The position numbers and the translations under genes are program-made. Positions 44,113-52,758 of a stretch of 64,000 nt of DNA are shown piece by piece. The stretch covers positions 1 through 64,000 of the forward strand of contig AP018533.1 of assembly GCA_003573975.1 (NCBI GenBank). Direction: 5' to 3'. The first letter of the stretch is position 1; each line of letters begins with the position of its first letter. This DNA comes from Clostridiales bacterium CCNA10 (GTDB lineage Bacteria > Bacillota > Clostridia > Oscillospirales > Oscillospiraceae). The notes under the pieces were generated by a model. The model saw nothing but the letters and a program-made list of their open reading frames with translations. It searched no databases and was not told the origin of the DNA.

Positions 44113-45369
44113 ATGACGACAATGGAACTGCTGAAGAAGGCCAGGGGCGCCAAAGGGGCCATGGCCCTGGCGGATACGGAATTGAAAAACCGGGCGCTGA
44201 TGGAGATGGCCCGGGCCCTGGAGGACCGCACGGCGGACATTCTGGCCGCCAATGTCCAGGACCTGGAGGCGGCCCGTGGGACCATCTCCGAGGTGATGCT
44301 GGACCGGCTGGCGCTGAGTCCCGAGCGCATCGCCGGCATGGCCCAGGGGATGCGGGAGGTAGCCGCCCTCCCCGACCCGGTGGGCGCCGTGCTGTCCCGG
44401 GTGGAGCGGCCCAACGGGCTGGTGATCGAAAAGACCGCCGTCCCTATGGGGGTCATCGCCATCATCTATGAGAGCCGTCCCAACGTCACCAGCGACGCCG
44501 CCGCTCTGGCGTTGAAGGCGGGCTCCGCCTGTGTGCTCCGGGGCGGCAAGGAGGCCCACCGCTCCGCCGCCGCCATTGTGGCCGCCCTGAAGGAGGGGCT
44601 GGCCGCCGCGGGCCTGCCGGAGGACGCTCTCCAGCTGGTGGAGGACACCAGCCGCGCCTCCGCCAATGAGCTGATGACGGCCAGCGGCTATGTGGACCTG
44701 CTCATCCCCCGGGGGGGCGCGGGCCTGATCCGGGCCTGCGTGGACAACGCCACCGTTCCGGTGATCGAGACGGGCACCGGCATCTGCCACATCTATGTGG
44801 ACCAATGGGCCGACCAGGGGATGGCCCTGGACATCCTGGAGAACGCCAAGTGCTCCCGGCCCAGCGTGTGCAACGCCGCCGAGGTGTGCCTTGTGGACCG
44901 AAAGATTGCAGGAGAGTTCCTTCCCAAGCTGAAGGCCCGGCTGGTGGATGGCCGGGCGGCGGCCGGACAGCCTCCGGTGGAGCTGCGGCTGGATGAGACG
45001 GCTGCCGCCGTCATTGACGGTGCGCCCGCCGGGGAGCGGGACTTTGACACCGAGTTCCTGGACTATATCCTGGCGGTCCGGGTGGTGGACGGTGTGGAGG
45101 GGGCTGTGGCTCACATCGCCGCCCACTCCACCGGCCACTCCGAGTGCATCGTCACCGGCGACGAGAAGGCTGCCCATGCCTTCCAGCGGCAGGTGGACTC
45201 CGCCGCCGTGTACTGGAACGCCTCCACCCGCTTTACCGACGGCGGGGAGTTCGGCCTGGGCTGTGAAATGGGCATCTCCACCCAGAAGCTCCACGCCCGG
45301 GGCCCGTTGGGCCTGGCGGAGCTGTGTACCTTTAAGTTTATCGCCCGGGGGAGCGGTCAGATCCGGTAA
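44113..45369 (+). CDS. proA: Glutamate-5-semialdehyde dehydrogenase
   Basis: 418 aa from the ATG at 44113 after AGAGGG; the frame is open from 43993 but that part has no good start. Reduces gamma-glutamyl phosphate. The catalytic Cys is in [15 protein letters not shown] and the family motif [29 protein letters not shown] is present. Normal length. Last gene of the proline operon. Confidence 0.98.
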   Translation: MTTMELLKKARGAKGAMALADTELKNRALMEMARALEDRTADILAANVQDLEAARGTISEVMLDRLALSPERIAGMAQGMREVAALPDPVGAVLSRVERPNGLVIEKTAVPMGVIAIIYESRPNVTSDAAALALKAGSACVLRGGKEAHRSAAAIVAALKEGLAAAGLPEDALQLVEDTSRASANELMTASGYVDLLIPRGGAGLIRACVDNATVPVIETGTGICHIYVDQWADQGMALDILENAKCSRPSVCNAAEVCLVDRKIAGEFLPKLKARLVDGRAAAGQPPVELRLDETAAAVIDGAPAGERDFDTEFLDYILAVRVVDGVEGAVAHIAAHSTGHSECIVTGDEKAAHAFQRQVDSAAVYWNASTRFTDGGEFGLGCEMGISTQKLHARGPLGLAELCTFKFIARGSGQIR

Positions 45370-45694
45370 ACATTTCTCTGGTTTCCTCCCGTTCCCTGGT
45401 GACAACGGGCCTGGACGGGGCTATTATGATGTTGGAGGGATCGGCTGTTCTGGGGACCATAGCTGTAAAAAACGGCCTTTGGGGTGGAATGGCCTGAAAA
45501 CCTTGCACCTGAACAGGGCCAATTTGCCTTGTAAGTTTTGGATTTCCATGCTTGTGTCTTTGTTCAGCACGCATTATAATAGAGACAGGGCCAGACCGGC
45601 CGATGTTCTTTTGGATGCCGGCTCCCCGCGGCTGGTCCGCGGAGCTGTGTATCATATCCCAACAACTGCCGTTTGACAGAAAGGACTGATTCCA
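45370..45694 (+). promoter_or_regulatory. Intergenic region with promoter for the HD-domain gene
   Basis: 325 bp without a gene. TTGTGT (45552-45557), 17-bp spacer, TATAAT (45575-45580) forms a promoter; its transcript has a 110-nt leader with the hairpin GGCTCCCCGCGGCTGGTCCGCGGAGC (about 45620-45645). Upstream part (45400-45540) contains a possible GGCCTTTGGGGTGGAATGGCC hairpin. Nothing else seen. Confidence 0.65.
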
Positions 45695-46207
45695 TTGAAC
45701 CATTATCTTGAGGAGTTCTGCCGGACTACGGAGGAGCTTTTGGGTTCTGACGCCGTACGCATGATGGGACGGTGGAAGCACCACGGCCATATCAGCACGC
45801 TGGACCACTCCCTGTTTGTCGCCTACTGCTCGTACCGGGCCGCCCGCGCCCTGCGGCTGGATGAGACCGCCGCCGCCCGTGCCGGCCTGCTGCACGACCT
45901 GTACCTCTACGACTCCCGGGACACGTCGGCACACCCCGGCTGGCAGTGCTTCGACCACCCACGCGCGGCCGCCCGAAACGCGGCGGAGCTCACCGCGCTC
46001 TCTGAAAAGGAGCGCAACATCATCCTGTCCCACATGTGGCCCTTAGGCGGCCAGCTTCCCCGCTCCTGGGAGGCCTGGCTGGTGGACCTGGTGGACACCC
46101 TGTGCGCCGGCCTGGAGCTGGCCCACATCTATCACCCCGGACGCCTGCGGGAGCGGCTGGGGGTCCAGCCCCTCCTGGAGGAGGAGCTGGCTGCTGCCCC
46201 CTGCTGA
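45695..46207 (+). CDS. HD-domain phosphohydrolase-like protein
   Basis: 170 aa with a TTG start at 45695 after AAAGGA. HD motif: [42 protein letters not shown] gives the first His and the His-Asp pair; later HPRAAARNA and IILSHMWP supply further metal-ligand His. Family members hydrolyse phosphate esters of nucleotides; clostridial proteins of this size are uncharacterised. Single-gene unit with its own promoter. Confidence 0.85.
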   Translation: MNHYLEEFCRTTEELLGSDAVRMMGRWKHHGHISTLDHSLFVAYCSYRAARALRLDETAAARAGLLHDLYLYDSRDTSAHPGWQCFDHPRAAARNAAELTALSEKERNIILSHMWPLGGQLPRSWEAWLVDLVDTLCAGLELAHIYHPGRLRERLGVQPLLEEELAAAPC

Positions 46208-46345
46208 CAGCTGGACGGCCGCCGTCCCGGGTCATCCCCGGGGCGGCGGCCGCACTGCGTTTTGAGGTATCTTGCCCAAAAACAAGAGAATCCTGACTTT
46301 TTAAAAATTTTTTGCGGATTGTGGCAAAAAGTCAGAAGGATATGC

Positions 46346-46351
46346 TATAAT
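46346..46351 (+). promoter_or_regulatory. Extended -10 promoter before the GlmU-like gene
   Basis: TGCTATAAT (TATAAT at 46346-46351) is an extended -10; the best -35 is only GTGGCA at 46321. About 80 bp upstream of the start. Confidence 0.6.
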
Positions 46352-46433
46352 GGGGACGGAAGAGAGAAAAACGACTTTGGAAAGAGAACATTTTCCCCTC
46401 TTTTTTTGATCTTTCTCAGGAGGTAACCAGTTT

Positions 46434-47105
46434 ATGGATGATTTTGCCGCAAAACGCCAGGCCCTGCTGGAGTCCGGCGTGCGGATGATGGACCCGGACA
46501 CCGTCTATGTAGAGGCGGGCGTCACGGTGGGAGCGGGGACCCTACTGCTCCCAGGGACCATTCTGCGGGGGAACACGGTGGTGGGAGCAAACTGCGAGAT
46601 CGGCCCCAACACCATGCTCACCGACTGCACTGTGGGGGATGGCGCTGTGATCAACTCCTCCCAGTGCAATGAGAGCACCATCGAGGCCGGCGCCCATGTG
46701 GGTCCCTTCGCCTATATCCGCCCCAACTGCCATGTGGGCCGGGATGTGAAGGTGGGGGACTTTGTGGAGCTGAAAAATTCCACCATCGGGGACGGGACCA
46801 AGATCGCCCACCTCACCTATGTGGGGGACGCCGACGTGGGACGCCGGGTGAACTTTGGCTGCGGCACGGTGCTGGTCAACTATGACGGCAACCGGAAGTA
46901 CCGTACCACCATTGGGGATGACTGCTTCATTGGCTGCAACACCAACCTGGTCTCCCCGGTCCATGTGGGGGACGGGGCCTATACCGCCGCCGGCTCCACG
47001 ATTACGGAGGATGTGCCCGCCGACGCCCTGGCCATCGCCCGGGCCCGTCAGGTGGAGAAGCCTGGCTGGGCGGCAGCCCACCGGGCCAAGAAGGCGCGGA
47101 AGTGA
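46434..47105 (+). CDS. glmU: GlmU acetyltransferase domain protein (no uridyltransferase domain)
   Basis: 223 aa, ATG at 46434 after CAGGAGG. Left-handed beta-helix hexapeptide repeats (AGVTVGAGTLLLPGTILRGNTVVG...) and the GlmU-specific motifs KIAHLTYVGDADVG (catalytic His), VLVNYDGNRKYRTTIGDDCFIGCNTNLVSPV and the end KPGW. It corresponds to residues about 230-456 of full GlmU; the N-terminal nucleotidyltransferase is missing, with no frame for it upstream. Followed by prs and pth as glmU is in Bacillus. Acetylation of GlcN-1-P is likely; the UTP step must be elsewhere. Confidence 0.88.
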   Translation: MDDFAAKRQALLESGVRMMDPDTVYVEAGVTVGAGTLLLPGTILRGNTVVGANCEIGPNTMLTDCTVGDGAVINSSQCNESTIEAGAHVGPFAYIRPNCHVGRDVKVGDFVELKNSTIGDGTKIAHLTYVGDADVGRRVNFGCGTVLVNYDGNRKYRTTIGDDCFIGCNTNLVSPVHVGDGAYTAAGSTITEDVPADALAIARARQVEKPGWAAAHRAKKARK

Positions 47106-47222
47106 ACCAAGCCTGCGGCGCGGGGCCGCAGGACCGGAATGCTGTGAGGACCGCAGGAAGCGATAACAGGGGCTGCGCTCCCGTCTGGGGCGGGCTCCGC
47201 AATAAATGGAAGGAAGTTGAGT

Positions 47223-48209
47223 ATGATCACACACGGGAAGAGCATCAAGATTTTTACCGGAAACTCCAATCCCAACCTGGCGAAGGCCATCTGTCAGGAG
47301 CTGGGGGTCCCCCTGGGCAATTCTGAGGTCGGGTCCTTTGCCGATGGCGAGAACTTTGCCTCCATCTACGAGACCGTCCGCGGCGCGGATGTGTTCGTGG
47401 TCCAGTCCACCTGCCCCTTTGAGAAGGACGGCCGCCTCCACACGGTGAATGACTCCCTGATGGAGCTGCTCATTATGATCGACGCCCTGCGTCGGGCCTC
47501 CGCCGGCCGGATCACCGCCGTGGTCCCCTACTTCGGCTATGCCCGCCAGGACCGCAAGACCAAGCCCCGTGATCCCATCTCCGCCAAGCTGGTGGCCAAT
47601 ATCCTCACCCGCGCCGGTGCGGACCGGGTGCTGACCATGGACCTGCACGCCAACCAGATCCAGGGTTTCTTCGACATTCCGGTGGACAACCTGCTGGGCT
47701 CCCCCATCTTTGTCAACGAGTTTATCCGCAAGTTCGCCGCCGTCCAGGACGAGACCATGGTGGTCTCCCCCGATGTGGGCTCCGTGGCCCGCGCCCGCGC
47801 CTTTGCCCAGAAGCTGGGGATGCCCCTGGCCATCGTGGACAAGCGCCGTCAGAAGGCCAACTCCTCTGAGGTCATGAACATCATCGGCGACGTCACCGAC
47901 AAGCACGTCATCCTTCTGGACGACATGGTGGACACCGGCGGATCCCTGTGCCACGCGGCCAAGGCTCTGGTGGACATCGGCAAGGCCAAGAGCGTCACCG
48001 CCTGCGCCACTCACGGCCTGCTCTCCGGCCCCGCCGTCCAGCGCATCGCCGACAGCGTCATTGACGAGGTGGTGTTCCTGGACACCATCCCCCCCAAGGC
48101 CGGTGTCGCCGCCTGCGAGAAGATCCGTTACATCTCCGTGGCCCACATGTTTGCCGAGGCCATCAGCCACATCTACGAGGAGACTTCCGTCTCCCGTCTG
48201 TTCTCCTGA
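47223..48209 (+). CDS. prs: Ribose-phosphate pyrophosphokinase
   Basis: 328 aa from the ATG at 47223 after GGAAGGAA (TTG 47217 is upstream). Makes PRPP from ribose-5-P and ATP. Motifs: VFVVQSTCPF, YFGYARQDRKTKPRDPISAKLVAN, the PRPP-binding VILLDDMVDTGGSL, and ATHGLLSGPAVQRI. Normal length, in the conserved glmU-prs-pth order. Confidence 0.98.
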   Translation: MITHGKSIKIFTGNSNPNLAKAICQELGVPLGNSEVGSFADGENFASIYETVRGADVFVVQSTCPFEKDGRLHTVNDSLMELLIMIDALRRASAGRITAVVPYFGYARQDRKTKPRDPISAKLVANILTRAGADRVLTMDLHANQIQGFFDIPVDNLLGSPIFVNEFIRKFAAVQDETMVVSPDVGSVARARAFAQKLGMPLAIVDKRRQKANSSEVMNIIGDVTDKHVILLDDMVDTGGSLCHAAKALVDIGKAKSVTACATHGLLSGPAVQRIADSVIDEVVFLDTIPPKAGVAACEKIRYISVAHMFAEAISHIYEETSVSRLFS

Positions 48210-48227
48210 ATACCACCCTGCCGAACC

Positions 48228-48260
48228 GGAGGGGACGGGCGTTGCCCGTCTCCTCCTTTT
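48228..48260 (+). terminator. Terminator between prs and pth
   Basis: GGAGGGGACGGGC (48228-48240), loop GTT, GCCCGTCTCCTCC (48244-48256), then TTTT. One G-T pair in the stem. Confidence 0.8.
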
Positions 48261-48281
48261 CTGAGCGAAGAAAGGACGACC

Positions 48282-48875
48282 ATGTTTTTCCGAAACAATA
48301 CCGGCGGCGCTGAGTGGCTGCTGGTGGGTCTGGGGAATCCCGGGACCCAGTATGAGAATACCCGGCACAATGTGGGCTTTCTGGTGGCCGACGAACTGGC
48401 CGAGCGGCAGAACGCCCCCATCCAGCGGCTGAAGTTCAAGGCGCTGACCAATCTGCTCACCATTTCCGGGGAAAAGGTGCTGGTGATGAAGCCGGTGACC
48501 TATATGAACCTGTCCGGGGAGGCAGTGCGCCAGGCGGTGGATTTCTATAAGATCCCGCCGGAGCGGGTGCTGGTGGTGTCGGACGACACCGCCCTGGCGG
48601 TGGGCCGGCTGCGCATCCGCAAGGGGGGCAGCGCCGGCGGACACAACGGCCTGAAGAACATCATCCAGCACCTGGGCACCGACCAGTTCCCCCGTGTCCG
48701 GGTGGGTGTGGGAGAAAAGCCCCACCCCGACTATGACATGGCGGACTGGGTGCTGGGCAAATTCCAGGGGGAGGACAAGAAAGCCATCGACGGGGCGGTG
48801 AAGCGGGCCGCCGACGCGGTGGAGTGCCTTCTGAAGGAGGGCCCGGACCGGGCGATGAACCGCTTCAACGGATAA
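48282..48875 (+). CDS. pth: Peptidyl-tRNA hydrolase
   Basis: 197 aa after GAAAGGA. Releases peptides from peptidyl-tRNA. The catalytic His is in YENTRHNVGFLVAD; VLVMKPVTYMNLSGEAV, VVSDDTALAVGRLRIRKGGSAGGHNGLKNI and FPRVRVGVGEKP are diagnostic. Normal length. Confidence 0.98.
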   Translation: MFFRNNTGGAEWLLVGLGNPGTQYENTRHNVGFLVADELAERQNAPIQRLKFKALTNLLTISGEKVLVMKPVTYMNLSGEAVRQAVDFYKIPPERVLVVSDDTALAVGRLRIRKGGSAGGHNGLKNIIQHLGTDQFPRVRVGVGEKPHPDYDMADWVLGKFQGEDKKAIDGAVKRAADAVECLLKEGPDRAMNRFNG

Positions 48876-48904
48876 GGGGCCGCGCCCCAGAGGAGGGAAG
48901 CCTG

Positions 48905-49606
48905 ATGGCGGAACAGCACACGCTCCGGGTGATCGCCCGGATCCACAGCGATTTTCCCACAAAATTCGGCATCCCGCGGCAGAGCGGCCTGGTGGAGGAG
49001 CTGCGCTCCGCGGTGGTCTTTGAGCCGGAGTACCGTAACCCGGACGCCCTGCGGGGACTGGAGGGCTTTTCTCACCTCTGGCTCATCTGGCAGTTCTCCC
49101 AGGCGGTGCGGGAAAACTGGTCCCCTACGGTGCGCCCCCCGCGCCTTGGGGGGAATGCCCGCATGGGGGTGTTTGCCACCCGTTCTCCCTTCCGCCCCAA
49201 CCCCATTGGCCTGTCCTGCGTCCGGCTGGAGCGGATCGAGCAGCATCCCCAGTGGGGGCCGGCGCTCTGGGTAGCGGGGGCCGACCTGATGGACGGCACT
49301 CCCATCTATGATGTGAAGCCCTATCTCCCCTACGCGGACTGCCGCCCCGAGGCGGCGGGGGGCTTTGCCAGCCAGCCCAAGGAGGCCAGCCTCCGGGTGG
49401 AGTGTCCCCCGGAGCTGCTGGAGCCGGTGGAGGAGGCGCGCCGGGCCGCCCTGCTGGGGGTGCTGGCCCAGGATCCGCGCCCCACCTATCAGCACGACCC
49501 GGACCGGGTGTACGGTCTTGCCTTCGGCGGCTGGGAGGTGAAGTTCACTGTGGCGGAGGATGTGCTCACCGTCCGGGAGATCTTCCACCGGCGGCAGGAG
49601 CCCTGA
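48905..49606 (+). CDS. trmO: tRNA (t6A37-N6)-methyltransferase TrmO
   Basis: 233 aa from the ATG at 48905 after GAGGAGGG. TsaA/TrmO family: IARIHSDFPTKFGIPRQSG near the N-terminus, GLEGFSHLWLIWQFSQ, GVFATRSPFRPNPIGLSCVRL (SAM site) and DLMDGTPIYDVKPYLPYAD. The C-terminal half, with DPRPTYQHDPDRVYGLAFGGWEVKF, is the usual second domain. Methylates N6 of t6A at position 37 of tRNA-Thr in E. coli. Confidence 0.95.
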   Translation: MAEQHTLRVIARIHSDFPTKFGIPRQSGLVEELRSAVVFEPEYRNPDALRGLEGFSHLWLIWQFSQAVRENWSPTVRPPRLGGNARMGVFATRSPFRPNPIGLSCVRLERIEQHPQWGPALWVAGADLMDGTPIYDVKPYLPYADCRPEAAGGFASQPKEASLRVECPPELLEPVEEARRAALLGVLAQDPRPTYQHDPDRVYGLAFGGWEVKFTVAEDVLTVREIFHRRQEP

Positions 49607-49659
49607 GCCGCGGGACAGACCGCAGTATATGACCCGGCTCTGCGCTGGGAGACAGCACA

Positions 49660-49695
49660 AAAGCACCGGCCTGTGAACACAGGCCGGTGCTTTTT
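49660..49695 (+). terminator. Terminator after trmO
   Basis: AGCACCGGCCTGTG pairs with CACAGGCCGGTGCT across 49662-49691, followed by TTTTT; A-rich on the left so it may act in both directions (also for the HAD gene). Confidence 0.9.
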
Positions 49696-49736
49696 CCTGC
49701 ATGGAGTGGATGGAGGATGGTTCCGCTGTATGGCTG

Positions 49737-50432
49737 TCATAAGATCCGTTGAATTTCGGCCAAACTCCTTACAACGTGCTCCGCCCTGGATACATCCAGT
49801 GCAGGCACGGGCTTTTTTTGATAGAGGCAGGTGTGCATCCCATATCCCGCTCCACCCGCTATGTCCGAGGAGAGGGAATCTCCAATGATCATCGTCTCTT
49901 CAGGCAATAGGTTCGGAAACCCGCTGCCCCGCAATTCTTTGAAGCAGAAGTCAAAAAATGCTGCGCTTGGTTTTTGTGCACCGATTTGTGATGAAACGAA
50001 AAAGTGTGTGAAAAAATCATACATTTTTCCCACACGGAGCCGATTGATCTGCTGTTCATAGGGACCGTTGCTGGCGATACACAGCCGATACCGATGGCTG
50101 AGGTATTCCAGCAGTTCCACAGCGCCCGGCTCAGGCACCGCGCTGGAAAATAGCTTGTCCCTGAAATATCGCTCAAAAATCCGGCCATCAAAGGAAATCC
50201 CAAGTGCGTGGAAGATCATATTCCATCGGATCTCGGTCAGTTTTTCAAAGGAGAGCGTCCCCTGCTCGATCTGTTCCCAAAGGCTGTTGTTGATCCGTTC
50301 AAATACAGGGAACATTGCTTCTGTATACGGTTTTAGGCCGTACTGTGCAAAACCGTCTCTCATGGCCTCTTTGATATATCCTGAAAAGCTCAGGAGGGTG
50401 TTGTCGATGTCGATCAAAACGACCTGGATCAT
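49737..50432 (-). CDS. HAD-superfamily hydrolase (YjjG-like)
   Basis: 231 aa, ATG at 50432. HAD motif I is IDIDNTLLSFSG, motif II IASNGP, motif III Lys in GAQKPSAAFF, and motif IV IIGDSLSSDIAGG. The cap is a helical C1 type. YjjG-like enzymes dephosphorylate nucleoside monophosphates; the substrate here is unknown. Codon use and base composition are clearly poorer in GC than the neighbours, which suggests acquisition. Confidence 0.9.
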   Translation of the reverse strand: MIQVVLIDIDNTLLSFSGYIKEAMRDGFAQYGLKPYTEAMFPVFERINNSLWEQIEQGTLSFEKLTEIRWNMIFHALGISFDGRIFERYFRDKLFSSAVPEPGAVELLEYLSHRYRLCIASNGPYEQQINRLRVGKMYDFFTHFFVSSQIGAQKPSAAFFDFCFKELRGSGFPNLLPEETMIIGDSLSSDIAGGAGYGMHTCLYQKKPVPALDVSRAEHVVRSLAEIQRIL

Positions 50433-50506
50433 GCTGGCCCGCTCCTCTCTGCGATCTCATGTAAGGAGTTTATCACACCGAAGGCCCTCCGCGCAAGCAG
50501 AATCAA

Positions 50507-50541
50507 CACAGGCACAGCGGCTTCCACCGCTGTGCCTGTGT
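50507..50541 (-). terminator. Hairpin at the end of the murE-like operon
   Basis: CACAGGCACAGCGG and CCGCTGTGCCTGTG (50507-50541) form a 14-15 bp stem with a 6-nt loop. The following T run is weak on the minus strand. Confidence 0.7.
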
Positions 50542-50560
50542 TCGTTTTGTCTGAGGCAGG

Positions 50561-52720
50561 TCACGGGGTGACGGAGATCCCCTGGATGTGCTGTCCCAGA
50601 GCGTCCAGCAGCAGGATGTGGTCTGCACCCGGAGCCAGGAGGGCCGCCCGGCGGACGCCCCCCTCCACGGCCCGGCAGGCCACCTCCAGGGCCCGGTTTG
50701 TCTCTGGGGGGAGCTCCCCCGCCTTGCGCAGCTCGGCGGCCCGGGCCAGGTCCAGGTGGAGCAGCTCCACCTGACGGTCCACGCCCAGGGCAAGAGAGGG
50801 CTCCTGCGTCGTGAACAGGACCAGGCGGTGGGCCCGGGTGGCCTGGGCCACGGCCAGGGCCTCCTCCTCCCCTCCCTCCAGAACGGGGAGAAATCCCCCG
50901 TCCAGCAGGGTGTCCAGCACCTTGGGCCGGACGGTGAAGCCGGTATCCGCCCGGTGGAGCAGTCCGCCGTCACCGGCGGAGAGGGTGACGCCGTTTCCTG
51001 ACAGGGCTGCTGGCAGGGGGCCGCTGCCGCGGCGCACCAGGATCACCCGGACGCCGGCACGGCTCAGGGCTGCGGCGTCCCGGGCTGCGGCCTCCTCTTG
51101 ACTGGAGGGGCAGCAGACCACCCAGAGCTCCTCCCGCCGGGCCTCCAGGGCGGGGAGGATGGACAGCATGGCCCGGGCAGGGCTCTCCCGGTCCAGCCCC
51201 CGGCGCAGGTCGTACTCCTGGAGAAAGGCCTGGACATACTCCACATCGGTGGGGGTGTCGATATAGGCGGTCCCCCGCTTCTGGCGGGTCTCCCGCCCTT
51301 TGCCGGTGAGGAGCAGCACCGAGGGTCCGGCGCAGTCCAGCACCGCCTGACGGATGGCCTCTCCGCGGTTGGGGATGATGCGGACAGGACAGCCCGCCTT
51401 CTCCACGTTAGGAGCGATCTCCCGGCAGATGTCCAGGGTGTCCTCCTCCCCACTGTCCTCCTCGGTGAGATAGACCCGGTCGCACCAGTGGCCGGCGGCC
51501 TCGCCCAGATCCCGGCGGCGGTCGTACGCCTTTTTTCCGGGACAGCCGAACACAATGGCCATCTCCCGGCCGGGGTACTCCGCCCGGACGGAGCGGAACA
51601 GGGTCTCAAAGGACAGGCGGTTGTGGGCGTAGTCCACAATGGCGTGGAGGCTGCCGTCGGCGTTGGTGTAGGTCTCCATCCGTCCGGGCACCCGGGCCCG
51701 GACCAGGCCGTCGTACACGGCGGCGGGAGGGACGTGGAGGGCGTGGCACACCGCGATGACGCCCAGGGCGTTTTCCACATTGAACAGCCCGGGCATGGTT
51801 AGGCGGAACTCCCGCTCATACTGGGGGGTGCGGACGTGAAAGACAGTCTGCCCGTCCTCCTTCCGGACCTGGCTGGCATAGATGTCGACCTGGGGGTCCC
51901 GCTGGGAGAAGGTGAACACGGGCTTGCCGGCCTGCCGGGCGGCCTCCAGGATCCGGCCGGCGTGGTCGCTGTCCAGATTGACGCAGTTTACCCCCGCCTG
52001 GGCGAAGATCTTCAGCTTGGAGGCAAAATAGTCCTCAAAATCCGGGTGCTCCACTGGGGAGACGTGGTCGTAGCCGATGTTGAGGAAGCAGGCGGCGGCG
52101 AAGTGGGTACACAGGGTGCGGTGGTACTTCAGGGCCTGGCTGGATACCTCCATGGTGAGGTACTCCAGCCCCGCGTCGGCGGCGTGGGCCAGGTGGCGCT
52201 GGAGGTCCAGAGGCTCCGGGGTGGTGAGGTGGGACTCAAAGCGCTCCACCCCGTCATAGGTGTCGATGGAGGAGATCACGCCGGTCTCCCCTCTCCTCTG
52301 CCCGGCCTGCCAGGCGTCCAGGACGGATTTCAGGTAGTAGGCGGAGGTGGACTTTCCCTTGGTCCCGGTGAAACCCACCACCTTCAGCCGCCCGGATGGA
52401 TGGCCGTAGCACAGGTCGGCCAGCAGGGCCATGGCCCGTCGCAGATCGGTGAGCCGCAGGCCGGGGAGCGGGCAGTTGGGATAGATGGTCTCGCCGGCGT
52501 AGAGGAAGGCCCCCCGTTCCCGGGCGGCCTCCAGAAATTCCTCCCGGAAATGGGAGCCCTTACAGAGAAACAGGGTCCCGGGGACCACGTTCCGGGAGTC
52601 GCAGGAGACCAGGGCCACCGGAGCGCTCCGGTCCAGGCTGTCCGGGACGGGATCGGCCAGAAGGCCCTCCTGCTCCAGCAGGGACAGATATTCGCCCAGC
52701 GGGCGGATGAGATCAGACAT
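50561..52720 (-). CDS. murE: MurE-type muropeptide ligase fused to an amino-acid-kinase-like domain
   Basis: 719 aa from the ATG at 52720 after GGAGGTG. Residues about 1-490 are a Mur ligase: GFTGTKGKSTSAYYL (ATP loop), TTPEPLDLQRHL, MEVSSQAL, NIGYDHVSPVEHPDFEDYFASKL, and DYAHNRLSFETLF. The DNPR motif of DAP-adding MurE is absent; the region reads GCPGKKAYDRRRDLGE...TEEDSGEED, closer (from memory) to Lys-adding streptococcal/enterococcal MurE. Residues about 500-719 resemble N-acetylglutamate kinase without an intact active site (AALSRAGVRVILVRRGSG, LLDGGFLPVLEGG, RALEVACRAVEGGVRRAALL). Last gene of a five-gene operon. Confidence 0.88.
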   Translation of the reverse strand: MSDLIRPLGEYLSLLEQEGLLADPVPDSLDRSAPVALVSCDSRNVVPGTLFLCKGSHFREEFLEAARERGAFLYAGETIYPNCPLPGLRLTDLRRAMALLADLCYGHPSGRLKVVGFTGTKGKSTSAYYLKSVLDAWQAGQRRGETGVISSIDTYDGVERFESHLTTPEPLDLQRHLAHAADAGLEYLTMEVSSQALKYHRTLCTHFAAACFLNIGYDHVSPVEHPDFEDYFASKLKIFAQAGVNCVNLDSDHAGRILEAARQAGKPVFTFSQRDPQVDIYASQVRKEDGQTVFHVRTPQYEREFRLTMPGLFNVENALGVIAVCHALHVPPAAVYDGLVRARVPGRMETYTNADGSLHAIVDYAHNRLSFETLFRSVRAEYPGREMAIVFGCPGKKAYDRRRDLGEAAGHWCDRVYLTEEDSGEEDTLDICREIAPNVEKAGCPVRIIPNRGEAIRQAVLDCAGPSVLLLTGKGRETRQKRGTAYIDTPTDVEYVQAFLQEYDLRRGLDRESPARAMLSILPALEARREELWVVCCPSSQEEAAARDAAALSRAGVRVILVRRGSGPLPAALSGNGVTLSAGDGGLLHRADTGFTVRPKVLDTLLDGGFLPVLEGGEEEALAVAQATRAHRLVLFTTQEPSLALGVDRQVELLHLDLARAAELRKAGELPPETNRALEVACRAVEGGVRRAALLAPGADHILLLDALGQHIQGISVTP

Positions 52721-52758
52721 ACAGGGACACCTCCGAAGGGCCAAGTGGATTTAGTCGA

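Noticed and set aside
46542..48962. 806-codon open frame on the minus strand
   Set aside because: Lies antisense to GlmU-like, prs and pth, has low-complexity Gly/His/Leu composition and no ribosome site; a GC-rich shadow.
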